Assembly: GCA_003508605.1 (NCBI GenBank) | Contig: DNUB01000344.1 | Span: forward strand, 1 to 6,065 | DNA: 6,065 nucleotides | Reading direction: 5' to 3' | Origin: Oscillospiraceae bacterium | GTDB lineage: Bacteria; Bacillota; Clostridia; Oscillospirales; Ruminococcaceae | In this document: one piece after another, positions 1-5,995 of the stretch | Layout: each line of letters starts with the position of its first letter | Position numbering within the stretch: position 1 is the stretch's first letter | The notes under the pieces: model-generated | What the model saw: the letters and a program-made list of their open reading frames with translations, nothing else | Told to the model about the DNA's origin: nothing | The model's database searches: none | Position numbers and translations under genes: made by a program

Positions 1-2
1 CA

Positions 3-416
3 ATTATTTGTGAGTGTATTTCTATTTCAAAGCAAAAAAAGCAAAAAAATCAAAAAAATGAAGATGAGAACGAAGAAAAGAATGAAACAGAAACTAAAAC
101 AAAAATAATTGACCAAAAACTAAGCAAGTCAAAAATAATTAGAAAATTTGTTATTCAGATGGTGGTAGTTTTTGCAGTAGAGGCAATACTGTTTTTTATT
201 GCGGGATGGAGCAATGCCGCTTCCCAAAATAAATTCAAAATAATTAATAGTGATGACATATATTATGCAGTCATTTACGAAAACCCAAGCAAATATGTAA
301 TAACCGAATGCGAAATTGAAGGAGATTACGTTTCTTTCCCACACCCTGACACTCAGCAGGAGATTGACAGAGACGGAGTTAAGTATCAATGGCAAACACT
401 GACGCAAAGAAGGTGA
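3..416 (+). CDS. 3' part of a membrane-anchored protein of unknown function, open at the left edge
   Basis: The reading frame is open from the first complete codon (position 3) to TGA at 414-416, giving 137 visible residues; the start lies outside the window. From the visible N-terminus: a very polar Lys/Glu/Asn/Gln-rich linker (about residues 10-48), one hydrophobic helix (about 49-69, containing one Gln and one Glu, ending near FFIAGW), then about 68 residues that look like a small soluble domain (motif YYAVIYENPSKYVI). An internal ATG at 159 gives an 85-residue version resembling a signal peptide plus domain, but it has no ribosome binding site and the frame is open far upstream, so I prefer the longer gene. 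The first 120 bases are only about 24% GC. The stop codon overlaps the hsdR ribosome binding site, suggesting co-transcription. I do not recognise the family. It might be an accessory gene of the restriction locus or an unrelated neighbour. Confidence 0.6.
   Translation: MICECISISKQKKQKNQKNEDENEEKNETETKTKIIDQKLSKSKIIRKFVIQMVVVFAVEAILFFIAGWSNAASQNKFKIINSDDIYYAVIYENPSKYVITECEIEGDYVSFPHPDTQQEIDRDGVKYQWQTLTQRR
31..57 (+). repeat. Three 9-bp in-frame units with A7 tracts
   Basis: The unit AGCAAAAAA occurs at 31-39 and 40-48, and a one-mismatch copy (ATCAAAAAA) at 49-57. The next base is also A, so this makes three runs of seven A (34-40, 43-49, 52-58). In the frame of the partial gene each unit is three codons (Lys/Asn-Gln-Lys), so gain or loss of a whole unit would keep the frame, whereas slippage within an A run would shift it. 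Confidence 0.75.
409..416 (+). promoter_or_regulatory. hsdR ribosome binding site overlapping the upstream stop codon
   Basis: GAAGGTGA precedes the ATG at 424 by 7 nt and contains the TGA stop (414-416) of the upstream gene. Ribosomes finishing the membrane-protein gene would be delivered onto the hsdR start, so coupling is likely. The site supports 424 as the real hsdR start. Confidence 0.65.
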
Positions 417-423
417 ATACACA

Positions 424-3400
424 ATGAGCTACAAAACCCAATCCGACCTATATTTAGAGGACAATATCAGCAAATATCCCGCAATAGAGCTTTTATGCAA
501 ATTAGGCTTTGAGTATATATCCCCGGAAGAGTGCGCACGTCAGCGAGGCACTCTCTATGATGTGCTTTTAAAAGATATTTTGCGCAAGCAATTACATAAT
601 ATCAATCAATTTGAGTTTGGCGGTATCACTTATAAATTCACAGCCGATAATGTTGAAAAAGCCATTAAAGACCTTGACGAACCTTTGACAGACGGTCTTA
701 TTCGTACAAGCGAAAAAATTTATGATTCCTTAATGCTTGGTAAAAGCTATATTGAAAAATTGGCTGACGGCAATTCCAAAAGTTTTAATTTAAAATATAT
801 TGATTGGGAACACCCTGAAAATAACGTTTATCATGTAACGGAGGAGTTTTCCTGTGACAGTTGGGACAAGCAGAAAAACGCTCGCCCCGATATTGTGCTG
901 TTTGTAAACGGCATTCCTTTTGCGGTAATTGAATGTAAGGCACCCACTGTCAGTGAAGATCAGGCGATTGAACAAATTATTCGTAATCAAGGAAAAGATT
1001 ATATTCCTCAGCTTTTCAAATATGCTCAGGTTGTTGTTGCGACCAATAAGAATGCGGTTAAGTATGCTACTTGCGGCACTTTAAAAAAATTCTGGAGTAT
1101 ATGGCGTGAGCAATATACCGAATGGCAGGAAAAGCTGATCCGGCAGCACGTTGTGGGCAGAGAACCGACCGTTCAAGACAGAAGCATTGTGTCCTTGTTG
1201 TCTCCCGAAAGGCTTTTAAAGCTGACAAAATATTTTATATTGTATGACGCAAATGTAAAAAAAATATGCCGCTATCAGCAGTTTTTTGCCGTTGAAGAAA
1301 TCATAAAAACAATTAACACAAGCGATTCCGCAGGTAACCGCCAAAGCGGTGTTATTTGGCACACACAGGGAAGCGGCAAGTCCCTTACTATGGTAATGGT
1401 AGCAAAATATATTCTTGAGGAAATGAGCAAATTCAACCCAAGAGTTGTTATTGTTACCGACCGCAAAGAGCTTGACAGACAGATTGCAAAAACCTTTGCT
1501 CATACCCGTTTATCCCTTGCAAGAGCCACAAGCGGCAAACACTTGATTGATCTTATCAACAAAGGCTCTGCTGATGTAATCACCTCTATTATCAATAAGT
1601 TTAATACAGTTGAAAACAGTGGACTAAAAAACGATTCAAGGGATATTTTTGTGCTTGTAGATGAAAGCCACCGTTCAAATTACGGTTCTCTTGCCACTAA
1701 AATGCGTACTGTGTTTCCTAACGCTTGTTATATTGGTTTTACCGGTACTCCTCTTATGAAAAACGAGAAGAACACTATGGCAAAATTCGGCAAGCTGATT
1801 CACAAATATACAATTAAAGACGGCGTTGAGGATAAGGCTATTGTTCCTTTGATATACGAAGGAAAGTTTGTTGATCAGCGTGTTGACGAAGAGAATATTG
1901 ATTTATGGTTTGAGCAGGTTACAAAGCGGCTTAACAATGCTCAAAAAGCAGATCTTCGCAATAAGTGGAGCAGCATCAAAAGGCTTACATCTACCGATGC
2001 AAGAATTAAGCGAATTGCATTAGATATAAATCAACATTTTGTGGAAGGCTATAAGAACACGGGATTTAAAGCTATGCTTGCCTGTAATTACAAAAAAGAC
2101 GCTATTCGCTATCAGAAATGCTTTGAATTATTTGATGATCTTACCACAGCTGTTGTCATATCTGCACCCGATATGCGTGAAGGAAATACTGATATAGACG
2201 AAAGTGCCGATGAGCTTGTTGTATCATTTTGGAATAAGATGATGAAACAATACGGTAACGCCGATGAGTATGAAGAAACAATCAAAAATAAATTTATTGA
2301 TGGTGAAATTGATATTCTTATCGTATGCGGCAAGCTGTTGACCGGTTTTGATGCACCGAGAACACAGGTGTTATACATTGACAAAGAATTGAAAGACCAT
2401 AGTTTGTTACAAGCAATTGCCAGAACCAACCGTTTATATGAAGGTAAAGATTTCGGGCTGATTGTTGATTACCGAGGACTTATCAGCAAGCTTGATTCAG
2501 CTATGGAGGTATACAGCGGCTCTGGTCTTGAAGAGTTTGACAGTGCGGATATCAAAGGCGTTATTGTAGATGTGATGGCATGTGTGGGTCGCCTTCGTGA
2601 GGCTTATTCACATCTTTGCGATGTTTTTTCAAATATCAATAATAAAGAAGATACTGAAGAAATCGAGCTTTATTTAGCAGATACAGAAATCCGAGGAAGG
2701 TTTTATGATGCTCTATGCGTTTTTGGTCGGACTCTTAATATGGTTTTAAACTCGGAAAAAGCATATTCTGCATTTGAAAAAACAGAAATCGATAAATATC
2801 AATCGGAATTTATTTTCTATTCTAAATTGCGTCGAAGTGTTAAAATTCGATATGCAGATGTTATTGATAATCGTGAATACGAAAAACAAATGCAGAATTT
2901 GTTAGATACTCATATGTCTGTTGCCGGCATTAAGCAGATTACAAATCCTGTGGATATTCTTGACAAAGAAGACCTGGAAAAAGAAATGGAAGAATTGGGG
3001 TCGCTCCGTTCCAAAGCTGATTCAATTATGTCTCATATGACCAAGAGTTTAAAAGTGAATCGTGATGAAAATCCGGCGTATTACGATAGCTTTTCCAAGC
3101 GTATTAAAGAGGCTCTTGAGGATTATAAAAACAGGGTGATTTCAGAGGCTGAGTATCTTGATAAAATGAAGTCAATTATGGCGGACTACCGTAAAGGAAC
3201 AACAAATATCACATATCCTGAAAAGATAAAGGGAAATGTTCACGCACAGGCATTTTACGGGGTTATTACTGCTATTCTTGACGACGAGATTGATATTAAT
3301 GATAATTTAAATGTTGTTTCGGACATTTCTCTTGAAGTGACTGATATTATCAAAAAGCATGACACTGTGGATTGGCAGACTAATAAAGAAATCCACAACA

Positions 3401-3528
3401 AGATTGCACAGGATATTGATGATATGTTTTACAGACTTGAAAATGAGATTGGCTTTAAAATTGATTTTGATACAATTGATAAGATTATTGAGAATGTGAT
3501 TACTGTTGCGCTAAGGAGATTCAAATGA
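424..3528 (+). CDS. hsdR: Type I restriction enzyme R subunit (HsdR), complete
   Basis: A 1034-residue protein of normal family length. Order of parts: an N-terminal PD-(D/E)XK nuclease domain with D156 (RPDIVLF) and E170-x-K172 (IECKAP), followed by the conserved IRNQ and IPQLFKY stretch (186-200); then a superfamily 2 motor with Walker A TQGSGKS (314-320), motif Ia TDRKELDRQ (345-353), DESH box (413-416), motif III GFTGTP (438-443), motif V LLTGFDAP (638-645) and motif VI QAIARTNR (663-670). A helical C-terminal region (about 700-1034) resembles the DUF3387/HsdR C-terminal segment that docks on the methyltransferase core. All key nuclease and ATPase residues are present, so it should be active. 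By family knowledge it needs HsdM and HsdS, translocates DNA using ATP and cuts away from the recognition site. Neither partner is in the window. It sits between a membrane-protein gene and a metallopeptidase gene, most likely in one operon. Confidence 0.97.
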   Translation: MSYKTQSDLYLEDNISKYPAIELLCKLGFEYISPEECARQRGTLYDVLLKDILRKQLHNINQFEFGGITYKFTADNVEKAIKDLDEPLTDGLIRTSEKIYDSLMLGKSYIEKLADGNSKSFNLKYIDWEHPENNVYHVTEEFSCDSWDKQKNARPDIVLFVNGIPFAVIECKAPTVSEDQAIEQIIRNQGKDYIPQLFKYAQVVVATNKNAVKYATCGTLKKFWSIWREQYTEWQEKLIRQHVVGREPTVQDRSIVSLLSPERLLKLTKYFILYDANVKKICRYQQFFAVEEIIKTINTSDSAGNRQSGVIWHTQGSGKSLTMVMVAKYILEEMSKFNPRVVIVTDRKELDRQIAKTFAHTRLSLARATSGKHLIDLINKGSADVITSIINKFNTVENSGLKNDSRDIFVLVDESHRSNYGSLATKMRTVFPNACYIGFTGTPLMKNEKNTMAKFGKLIHKYTIKDGVEDKAIVPLIYEGKFVDQRVDEENIDLWFEQVTKRLNNAQKADLRNKWSSIKRLTSTDARIKRIALDINQHFVEGYKNTGFKAMLACNYKKDAIRYQKCFELFDDLTTAVVISAPDMREGNTDIDESADELVVSFWNKMMKQYGNADEYEETIKNKFIDGEIDILIVCGKLLTGFDAPRTQVLYIDKELKDHSLLQAIARTNRLYEGKDFGLIVDYRGLISKLDSAMEVYSGSGLEEFDSADIKGVIVDVMACVGRLREAYSHLCDVFSNINNKEDTEEIELYLADTEIRGRFYDALCVFGRTLNMVLNSEKAYSAFEKTEIDKYQSEFIFYSKLRRSVKIRYADVIDNREYEKQMQNLLDTHMSVAGIKQITNPVDILDKEDLEKEMEELGSLRSKADSIMSHMTKSLKVNRDENPAYYDSFSKRIKEALEDYKNRVISEAEYLDKMKSIMADYRKGTTNITYPEKIKGNVHAQAFYGVITAILDDEIDINDNLNVVSDISLEVTDIIKKHDTVDWQTNKEIHNKIAQDIDDMFYRLENEIGFKIDFDTIDKIIENVITVALRRFK
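3513..3518 (+). promoter_or_regulatory. Ribosome binding site for the metallopeptidase, inside the end of hsdR
   Basis: AAGGAG lies 6 nt before the ATG at 3525. Start and stop overlap as ATGA (3525-3528), the classic arrangement for translational coupling by termination and reinitiation. This fixes the downstream start and suggests production linked to HsdR. Confidence 0.8.
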
Positions 3529-4244
3529 TTAAGGAAATTAGTTTGAAAGGGCGCAAAATAATTTATAATCTTGAACGCAAGAATGTGAAAAATATCAATT
3601 TGCGTATAAAAGCAGATCAAAATGTATATGTTTCGGCAAATGTTTATGTAACCGATGATGTAATCGAAGAGTTTTTAAAGTCAAAGGCAGATTATATTTT
3701 GCGAGCATTAGATTACTATGCAGATATTGCAAAATATACTCCCCAACCTAAACTGTATGTGAATGGCGAATCATTCCGCATTCTCGGTCATGATTGCAGA
3801 CTAAAGGTTACTCAGGGAAAAAAGAATATTGTTGAAAGTGATGAATCTTATATAACTCTGACTGTAAAAGATGTATCCGATCCGGAACTCAAAAAGAAAG
3901 TTATGGACAAATGGATTAAAAATTACTGCCAAGAAGTGTTGCTTGCTGTTTGTGAAAATATTTATCCTAAATTTCAGAAATATGGCATTGCATTTCCGAA
4001 AATTTACATAAGAAATATGGTTTCACGCTGGGGCAGCTGTCAACCTAAAAGAGGTACATTGACATTCAATCTTGCTCTTATTGAGGTTCCTTTGTTTTGT
4101 ATTGAGTATGTGGTTACGCATGAATTTACACACTTTTTACAGCCGAACCATTCAAAAGAATTTTACCGACAACTCGCCATGTTTATGCCGGACTGGCAAG
4201 AACGAAAAAAAGTTCTTGAAGGTAACAACTGCTATTTTGAATAA
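3525..4244 (+). CDS. YgjP/COG1451-type zinc metallopeptidase (SprT-like fold) coupled to hsdR
   Basis: A 239-residue protein, the usual size for this family. The C-terminal part carries the zinc site: HEFTH (199-203) with H209 as probable third ligand (NHSKEFY, 208-214) and E200 as the catalytic base. Before it is the family signature SRWGSC (167-172), and the N-terminal half is the beta-rich region typical of YgjP proteins, including the NINLRIKADQNVYVSA stretch (23-38). There is no signal peptide or membrane helix, so it is probably cytoplasmic. The start overlaps the hsdR stop. Genes of this family often sit next to type I restriction genes; the substrate is not established. Possible roles, by inference only, are proteolysis of the restriction complex or processing of DNA-bound proteins by analogy with the SprT/Spartan fold. 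The family is clear; the function is not. Confidence 0.93.
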   Translation: MIKEISLKGRKIIYNLERKNVKNINLRIKADQNVYVSANVYVTDDVIEEFLKSKADYILRALDYYADIAKYTPQPKLYVNGESFRILGHDCRLKVTQGKKNIVESDESYITLTVKDVSDPELKKKVMDKWIKNYCQEVLLAVCENIYPKFQKYGIAFPKIYIRNMVSRWGSCQPKRGTLTFNLALIEVPLFCIEYVVTHEFTHFLQPNHSKEFYRQLAMFMPDWQERKKVLEGNNCYFE

Positions 4245-4308
4245 TTTTCTGTGCAAGCAATTTTTTAAGATGCAATATAAATGTTCAATGTAAAAAACAA
4301 AATCTTTT
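4245..4308. other. Convergent intergenic gap without a clear terminator
   Basis: These 64 bases lie between the stop of the metallopeptidase gene (+) and the stop of the ATPase gene (-). They are AT-rich with T and A runs (4261-4266, 4292-4297), but I find no GC-containing stem before a U tract in either direction. The only pairing is a 4-bp TGCA match. Transcripts from both sides may run into each other. Confidence 0.5.
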
Positions 4309-5508
4309 TCAATAATCCTCAGCCAACAAAAAATCCGCCAAATGCACAATTTTAACACCGTTATTATTCCCCCCTGCAAGCTCGTCAAGTGTCACCACAT
4401 ATTTAGGGTAGTGATCCTTGATTTCAAGCAAATTGGCGACCTCACGGTCTGACTCCTCCGGCATATTGCGGCAAACCTGCACATAAATGCGCTCATCACG
4501 CCGTACTGCCACAAAATCTATTTCCTTTGTTTCATTCTTCCCAATATACACCTCATAACCTTTTCTGCGAAGCTCAAAATACACAATATTTTCAAGCATT
4601 GCAGCAACTGATGTTGGGTTAAAGCCCAATATGCAGTATTTTAGGGAAGGGTCTGCAAGATAAAATTTTTCTTGTGTTTTCAGCACAGATTTTCCCTGCA
4701 AATCGTATCGTTGGCAGCGATAGATCACAAAGGCTTTTTCCAGCCACTCCAAATAATTATACACCGATTCAACCGAAAGGGAACGCCCTTCACTTTTCAG
4801 AAACTTTACAATGGCATTGGCAGAAAATGTCTTTCCTACATTTTCCACAACAAACTTCACCACACGGTTGAACAAATCAAAATTGGTAATATTGTGGCGC
4901 TTAGTTATATCGCTTGTGACTACGGAATTGTATATACCTTCAACGATCTGATAGGCTGCTCCTTCGTCAAAATCGCTCAACGCAACGATAGGAAATCCCC
5001 CAAATCGAATATATTCGTTAAGAAGCTCTTTCGCAGGACTGTTGCTGCCTTTTTTAAATTCCATATATTCCGAAAAGGAAAGTGTAAATACAGGTATAGA
5101 GATATACCGTCCCGTCAGGTAGGTGGATATTTCGCTTGACATAAGCTTGGAATTTGAACCTGTCACATAAATATCTGTATTAGCGTTTTCAAGGAGACTG
5201 TTGACTGCCTTTTCCCAGCCCTTTACTTCCTGCACTTCGTCAAGCAGCAAATAGTACCGTCCGCTGTCTGTCATTTTCTCCTTAATACCGTTATACATAT
5301 CCTTGCCTGTCATACCCTCATCAAAATCCTCCGAGGTATAACGCATATTTATAATATGGTCGGAGCTTACTCCGCTCTCCAATAAGTCTTTTTTCAACAT
5401 CTCCAATATAGTGGATTTTCCGCACCGCCGAACACCGGCAAGAATCTTTACCAGCGGCACATCACGATAAGTTTTCAGCAAATGTAAATAGTAAGGTCTG
5501 ACAATCAT
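4309..5508 (-). CDS. AAA_14/DUF4143-type ATPase with C-terminal nuclease-like domain
   Basis: A 399-residue protein counted from the ATG at 5508-5506. The N-terminal AAA_14 domain has Walker A GVRRCGKST (25-33), Walker B YLLLDEVQ (86-93), a sensor-like TGSNS (116-120) and a conserved Arg in LTGRY (131-135), then GGFP (170-173). A winged-helix-like region (about 225-262) leads into DUF4143, with ELRRKGYEVYIGK (312-324), IDFVA (330-334) and YVQV (342-345), the restriction-endonuclease-like fold signature in which Gln stands where a catalytic Lys would be. The family is widespread and often multicopy in gut Firmicutes, Bacteroidetes and spirochaetes; its biological role is not established. The start at 5508 is chosen because AGGAGG sits 7 nt upstream and the promoter start point falls downstream of the alternative ATG at 5529. 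It is convergent with the restriction cluster, has its own promoter and appears somewhat GC-richer than hsdR, so it is probably independent of that cluster. Confidence 0.93.
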   Translation of the reverse strand: MIVRPYYLHLLKTYRDVPLVKILAGVRRCGKSTILEMLKKDLLESGVSSDHIINMRYTSEDFDEGMTGKDMYNGIKEKMTDSGRYYLLLDEVQEVKGWEKAVNSLLENANTDIYVTGSNSKLMSSEISTYLTGRYISIPVFTLSFSEYMEFKKGSNSPAKELLNEYIRFGGFPIVALSDFDEGAAYQIVEGIYNSVVTSDITKRHNITNFDLFNRVVKFVVENVGKTFSANAIVKFLKSEGRSLSVESVYNYLEWLEKAFVIYRCQRYDLQGKSVLKTQEKFYLADPSLKYCILGFNPTSVAAMLENIVYFELRRKGYEVYIGKNETKEIDFVAVRRDERIYVQVCRNMPEESDREVANLLEIKDHYPKYVVTLDELAGGNNNGVKIVHLADFLLAEDY

Positions 5509-5515
5509 AAATCTC

Positions 5516-5521
5516 CCTCCT
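5516..5521 (-). promoter_or_regulatory. Ribosome binding site that decides the ATPase start
   Basis: A perfect AGGAGG (read on the - strand) sits 7 nt before the ATG at 5508. It lies downstream of the other in-frame ATG at 5529, so it cannot serve that codon. This makes 5508 the functional start and the protein 399 rather than 406 residues long. Confidence 0.88.
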
Positions 5522-5530
5522 TTTATCATC

Positions 5531-5559
5531 AGTATACAGAAAAACCTTCATAATGTCAA
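5531..5559 (-). promoter_or_regulatory. Sigma-A/sigma-70 type promoter of the ATPase gene
   Basis: On the - strand, a consensus -35 TTGACA (5559-5554) and a -10 TATACT (5536-5531, five of six consensus bases) are separated by exactly 17 bp. The expected start point is near 5526-5523, leaving a 5' leader of roughly 16-18 nt carrying only the ribosome binding site. This is the best promoter in the window. Confidence 0.85.
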
Positions 5560-5588
5560 TAGTTTTTACTGAAATTCAATAAAAACTA
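5560..5588. promoter_or_regulatory. Inverted repeat abutting the -35 box, candidate operator
   Basis: TAGTTTTTA (5560-5568) and its exact reverse complement TAAAAACTA (5580-5588) form 9-bp arms with an 11-bp spacer. Arm centres are 20 bp apart, about two helical turns, so a dimer could contact one DNA face. The proximal arm touches the -35 hexamer of the ATPase promoter. No regulator gene is visible nearby. Confidence 0.5.
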
Positions 5589-5607
5589 CTCTATTCTTCG
5601 TCCACAA

Positions 5608-5687
5608 ACTGAAAAATTTGACAAACCCCCGCAAACTTTTCACTACTACTGAAAACTTTGCTTGAAATTCCGCAAACTTTTCACTTT
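5608..5687. repeat. Two imperfect ~40-bp tandem units with a 16-bp identical core
   Basis: Unit one (5608-5647) and unit two (5648-5687) both begin ACTGAAAA, continue with a TTTG-containing segment and share the identical 16-mer CCGCAAACTTTTCACT at 5629-5644 and 5670-5685. A third ACTGAAA lies at 5568-5574, exactly 40 bp before the first unit, inside the inverted repeat upstream of the promoter. TGAAATTC also occurs twice (5570-5577, 5663-5670). The block may be a regulator binding array or the relic of a local duplication. I see no gene in it. Confidence 0.6.
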
Positions 5688-5722
5688 AGCACAGTCAGCA
5701 GAGAAGATATGCCATGAATAAT

Positions 5723-5872
5723 TTAATTTCCAAAATTATATTGTTCACAAATAACGTCCAACGCCTCTTCCTCCGAAATTTCCCCTTTTAAAAACTCGTA
5801 CCTCGACCTCTCCGCCCTATCCAACCGCTGAAAATACTCCTCACAGTTGTCCAAGCCGGCGGAATGAGAATC
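5723..5872 (-). pseudogene. Orphan C-terminal coding remnant, family not recognised
   Basis: On the - strand, 49 codons are open between a TAA at 5875-5873 and a TAA at 5725-5723. The product is Glu/Arg-rich and helix-like (for example CEEYFQRLDRAERSRYEF, residues 10-27, then KGEISEEEALDVICEQY, residues 29-45), with natural-looking composition, unlike the neighbouring noise. It has no ATG or GTG start and no ribosome binding site; one in-frame TTG (5854-5852) has no support. The stretch 5761-5880 is about 48% GC, clearly above its flanks. It therefore looks like the 3' end of a gene whose upstream part was deleted or replaced. A very short real gene with an unusual start cannot be excluded. 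Confidence 0.4.
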
Positions 5873-5882
5873 TTATTTGATG

Positions 5883-5921
5883 AAAAATGCACCCCCTCTA
5901 AAACGATTAGAAAGAGTGCAT
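5883..5921 (-). terminator. Intrinsic terminator-like hairpin reading leftward
   Basis: In the - strand RNA, AUGCACUCUUUCUAA (5921-5907) pairs with 5901-5887 to give a continuous 15-bp stem (three G-U pairs) and a 5-nt loop, followed by a run of U (5887-5883). On the + strand the same sequence has a 4x4 internal mismatch and no T run after it. Pairing that works only in the leftward RNA, plus the U run, supports a terminator for a - strand transcript entering from the right of the window. Confidence 0.65.
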
Positions 5922-5995
5922 ACGGTTAGTGTGTCATTAGGGTATGTACCTGTTTCATAATTTTGAATTGGACTTGTGCGGAACGGTTATTGTGT
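5922..5995. repeat. Short direct repeat ACGGTTA(G/T)TGTGT
   Basis: Copies at 5922-5934 and 5983-5995 match at 12 of 13 bases and are 61 bp apart. The second copy overlaps a 5-bp inverted repeat (AACGG 5982-5986, CCGTT 5999-6003) with a 12-nt loop and no T run. The meaning is unclear; this could be chance or the residue of an element end. Confidence 0.35.

Noticed and set aside
129..422. 97-codon open frame on the - strand
   Set aside because: Antisense to the membrane-protein gene; its composition reflects AT-rich complement sequence, and no start signal is seen.
2112..2429. 105-codon open frame on the - strand
   Set aside because: Antisense to the HsdR motor domain with conserved motifs on the other strand; a shadow frame.
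4197..4218. Perfect 7-bp hairpin CAAGAAC/GTTCTTG with an A-rich loop, as a terminator
   Set aside because: It lies inside the metallopeptidase coding region, is followed by no T run and encodes ordinary codons.
4072..4293. 73-codon + strand frame overlapping the metallopeptidase end
   Set aside because: Out of frame with the HExxH region that clearly codes for the metallopeptidase; no ribosome binding site.
4672..5139. 155-codon open frame on the + strand
   Set aside because: It lies entirely antisense to the well-supported ATPase gene and shows no domain, ribosome binding site or natural composition.
5618..5647. A second TTGACA as a + strand promoter
   Set aside because: No acceptable -10 hexamer at 16-19 bp spacing, and no clear gene downstream on that strand.
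5629..5685. Possible CRISPR array from the 16-bp direct repeat
   Set aside because: Only two copies of a short repeat, the spacer is partly repetitive itself, and no cas genes are present.
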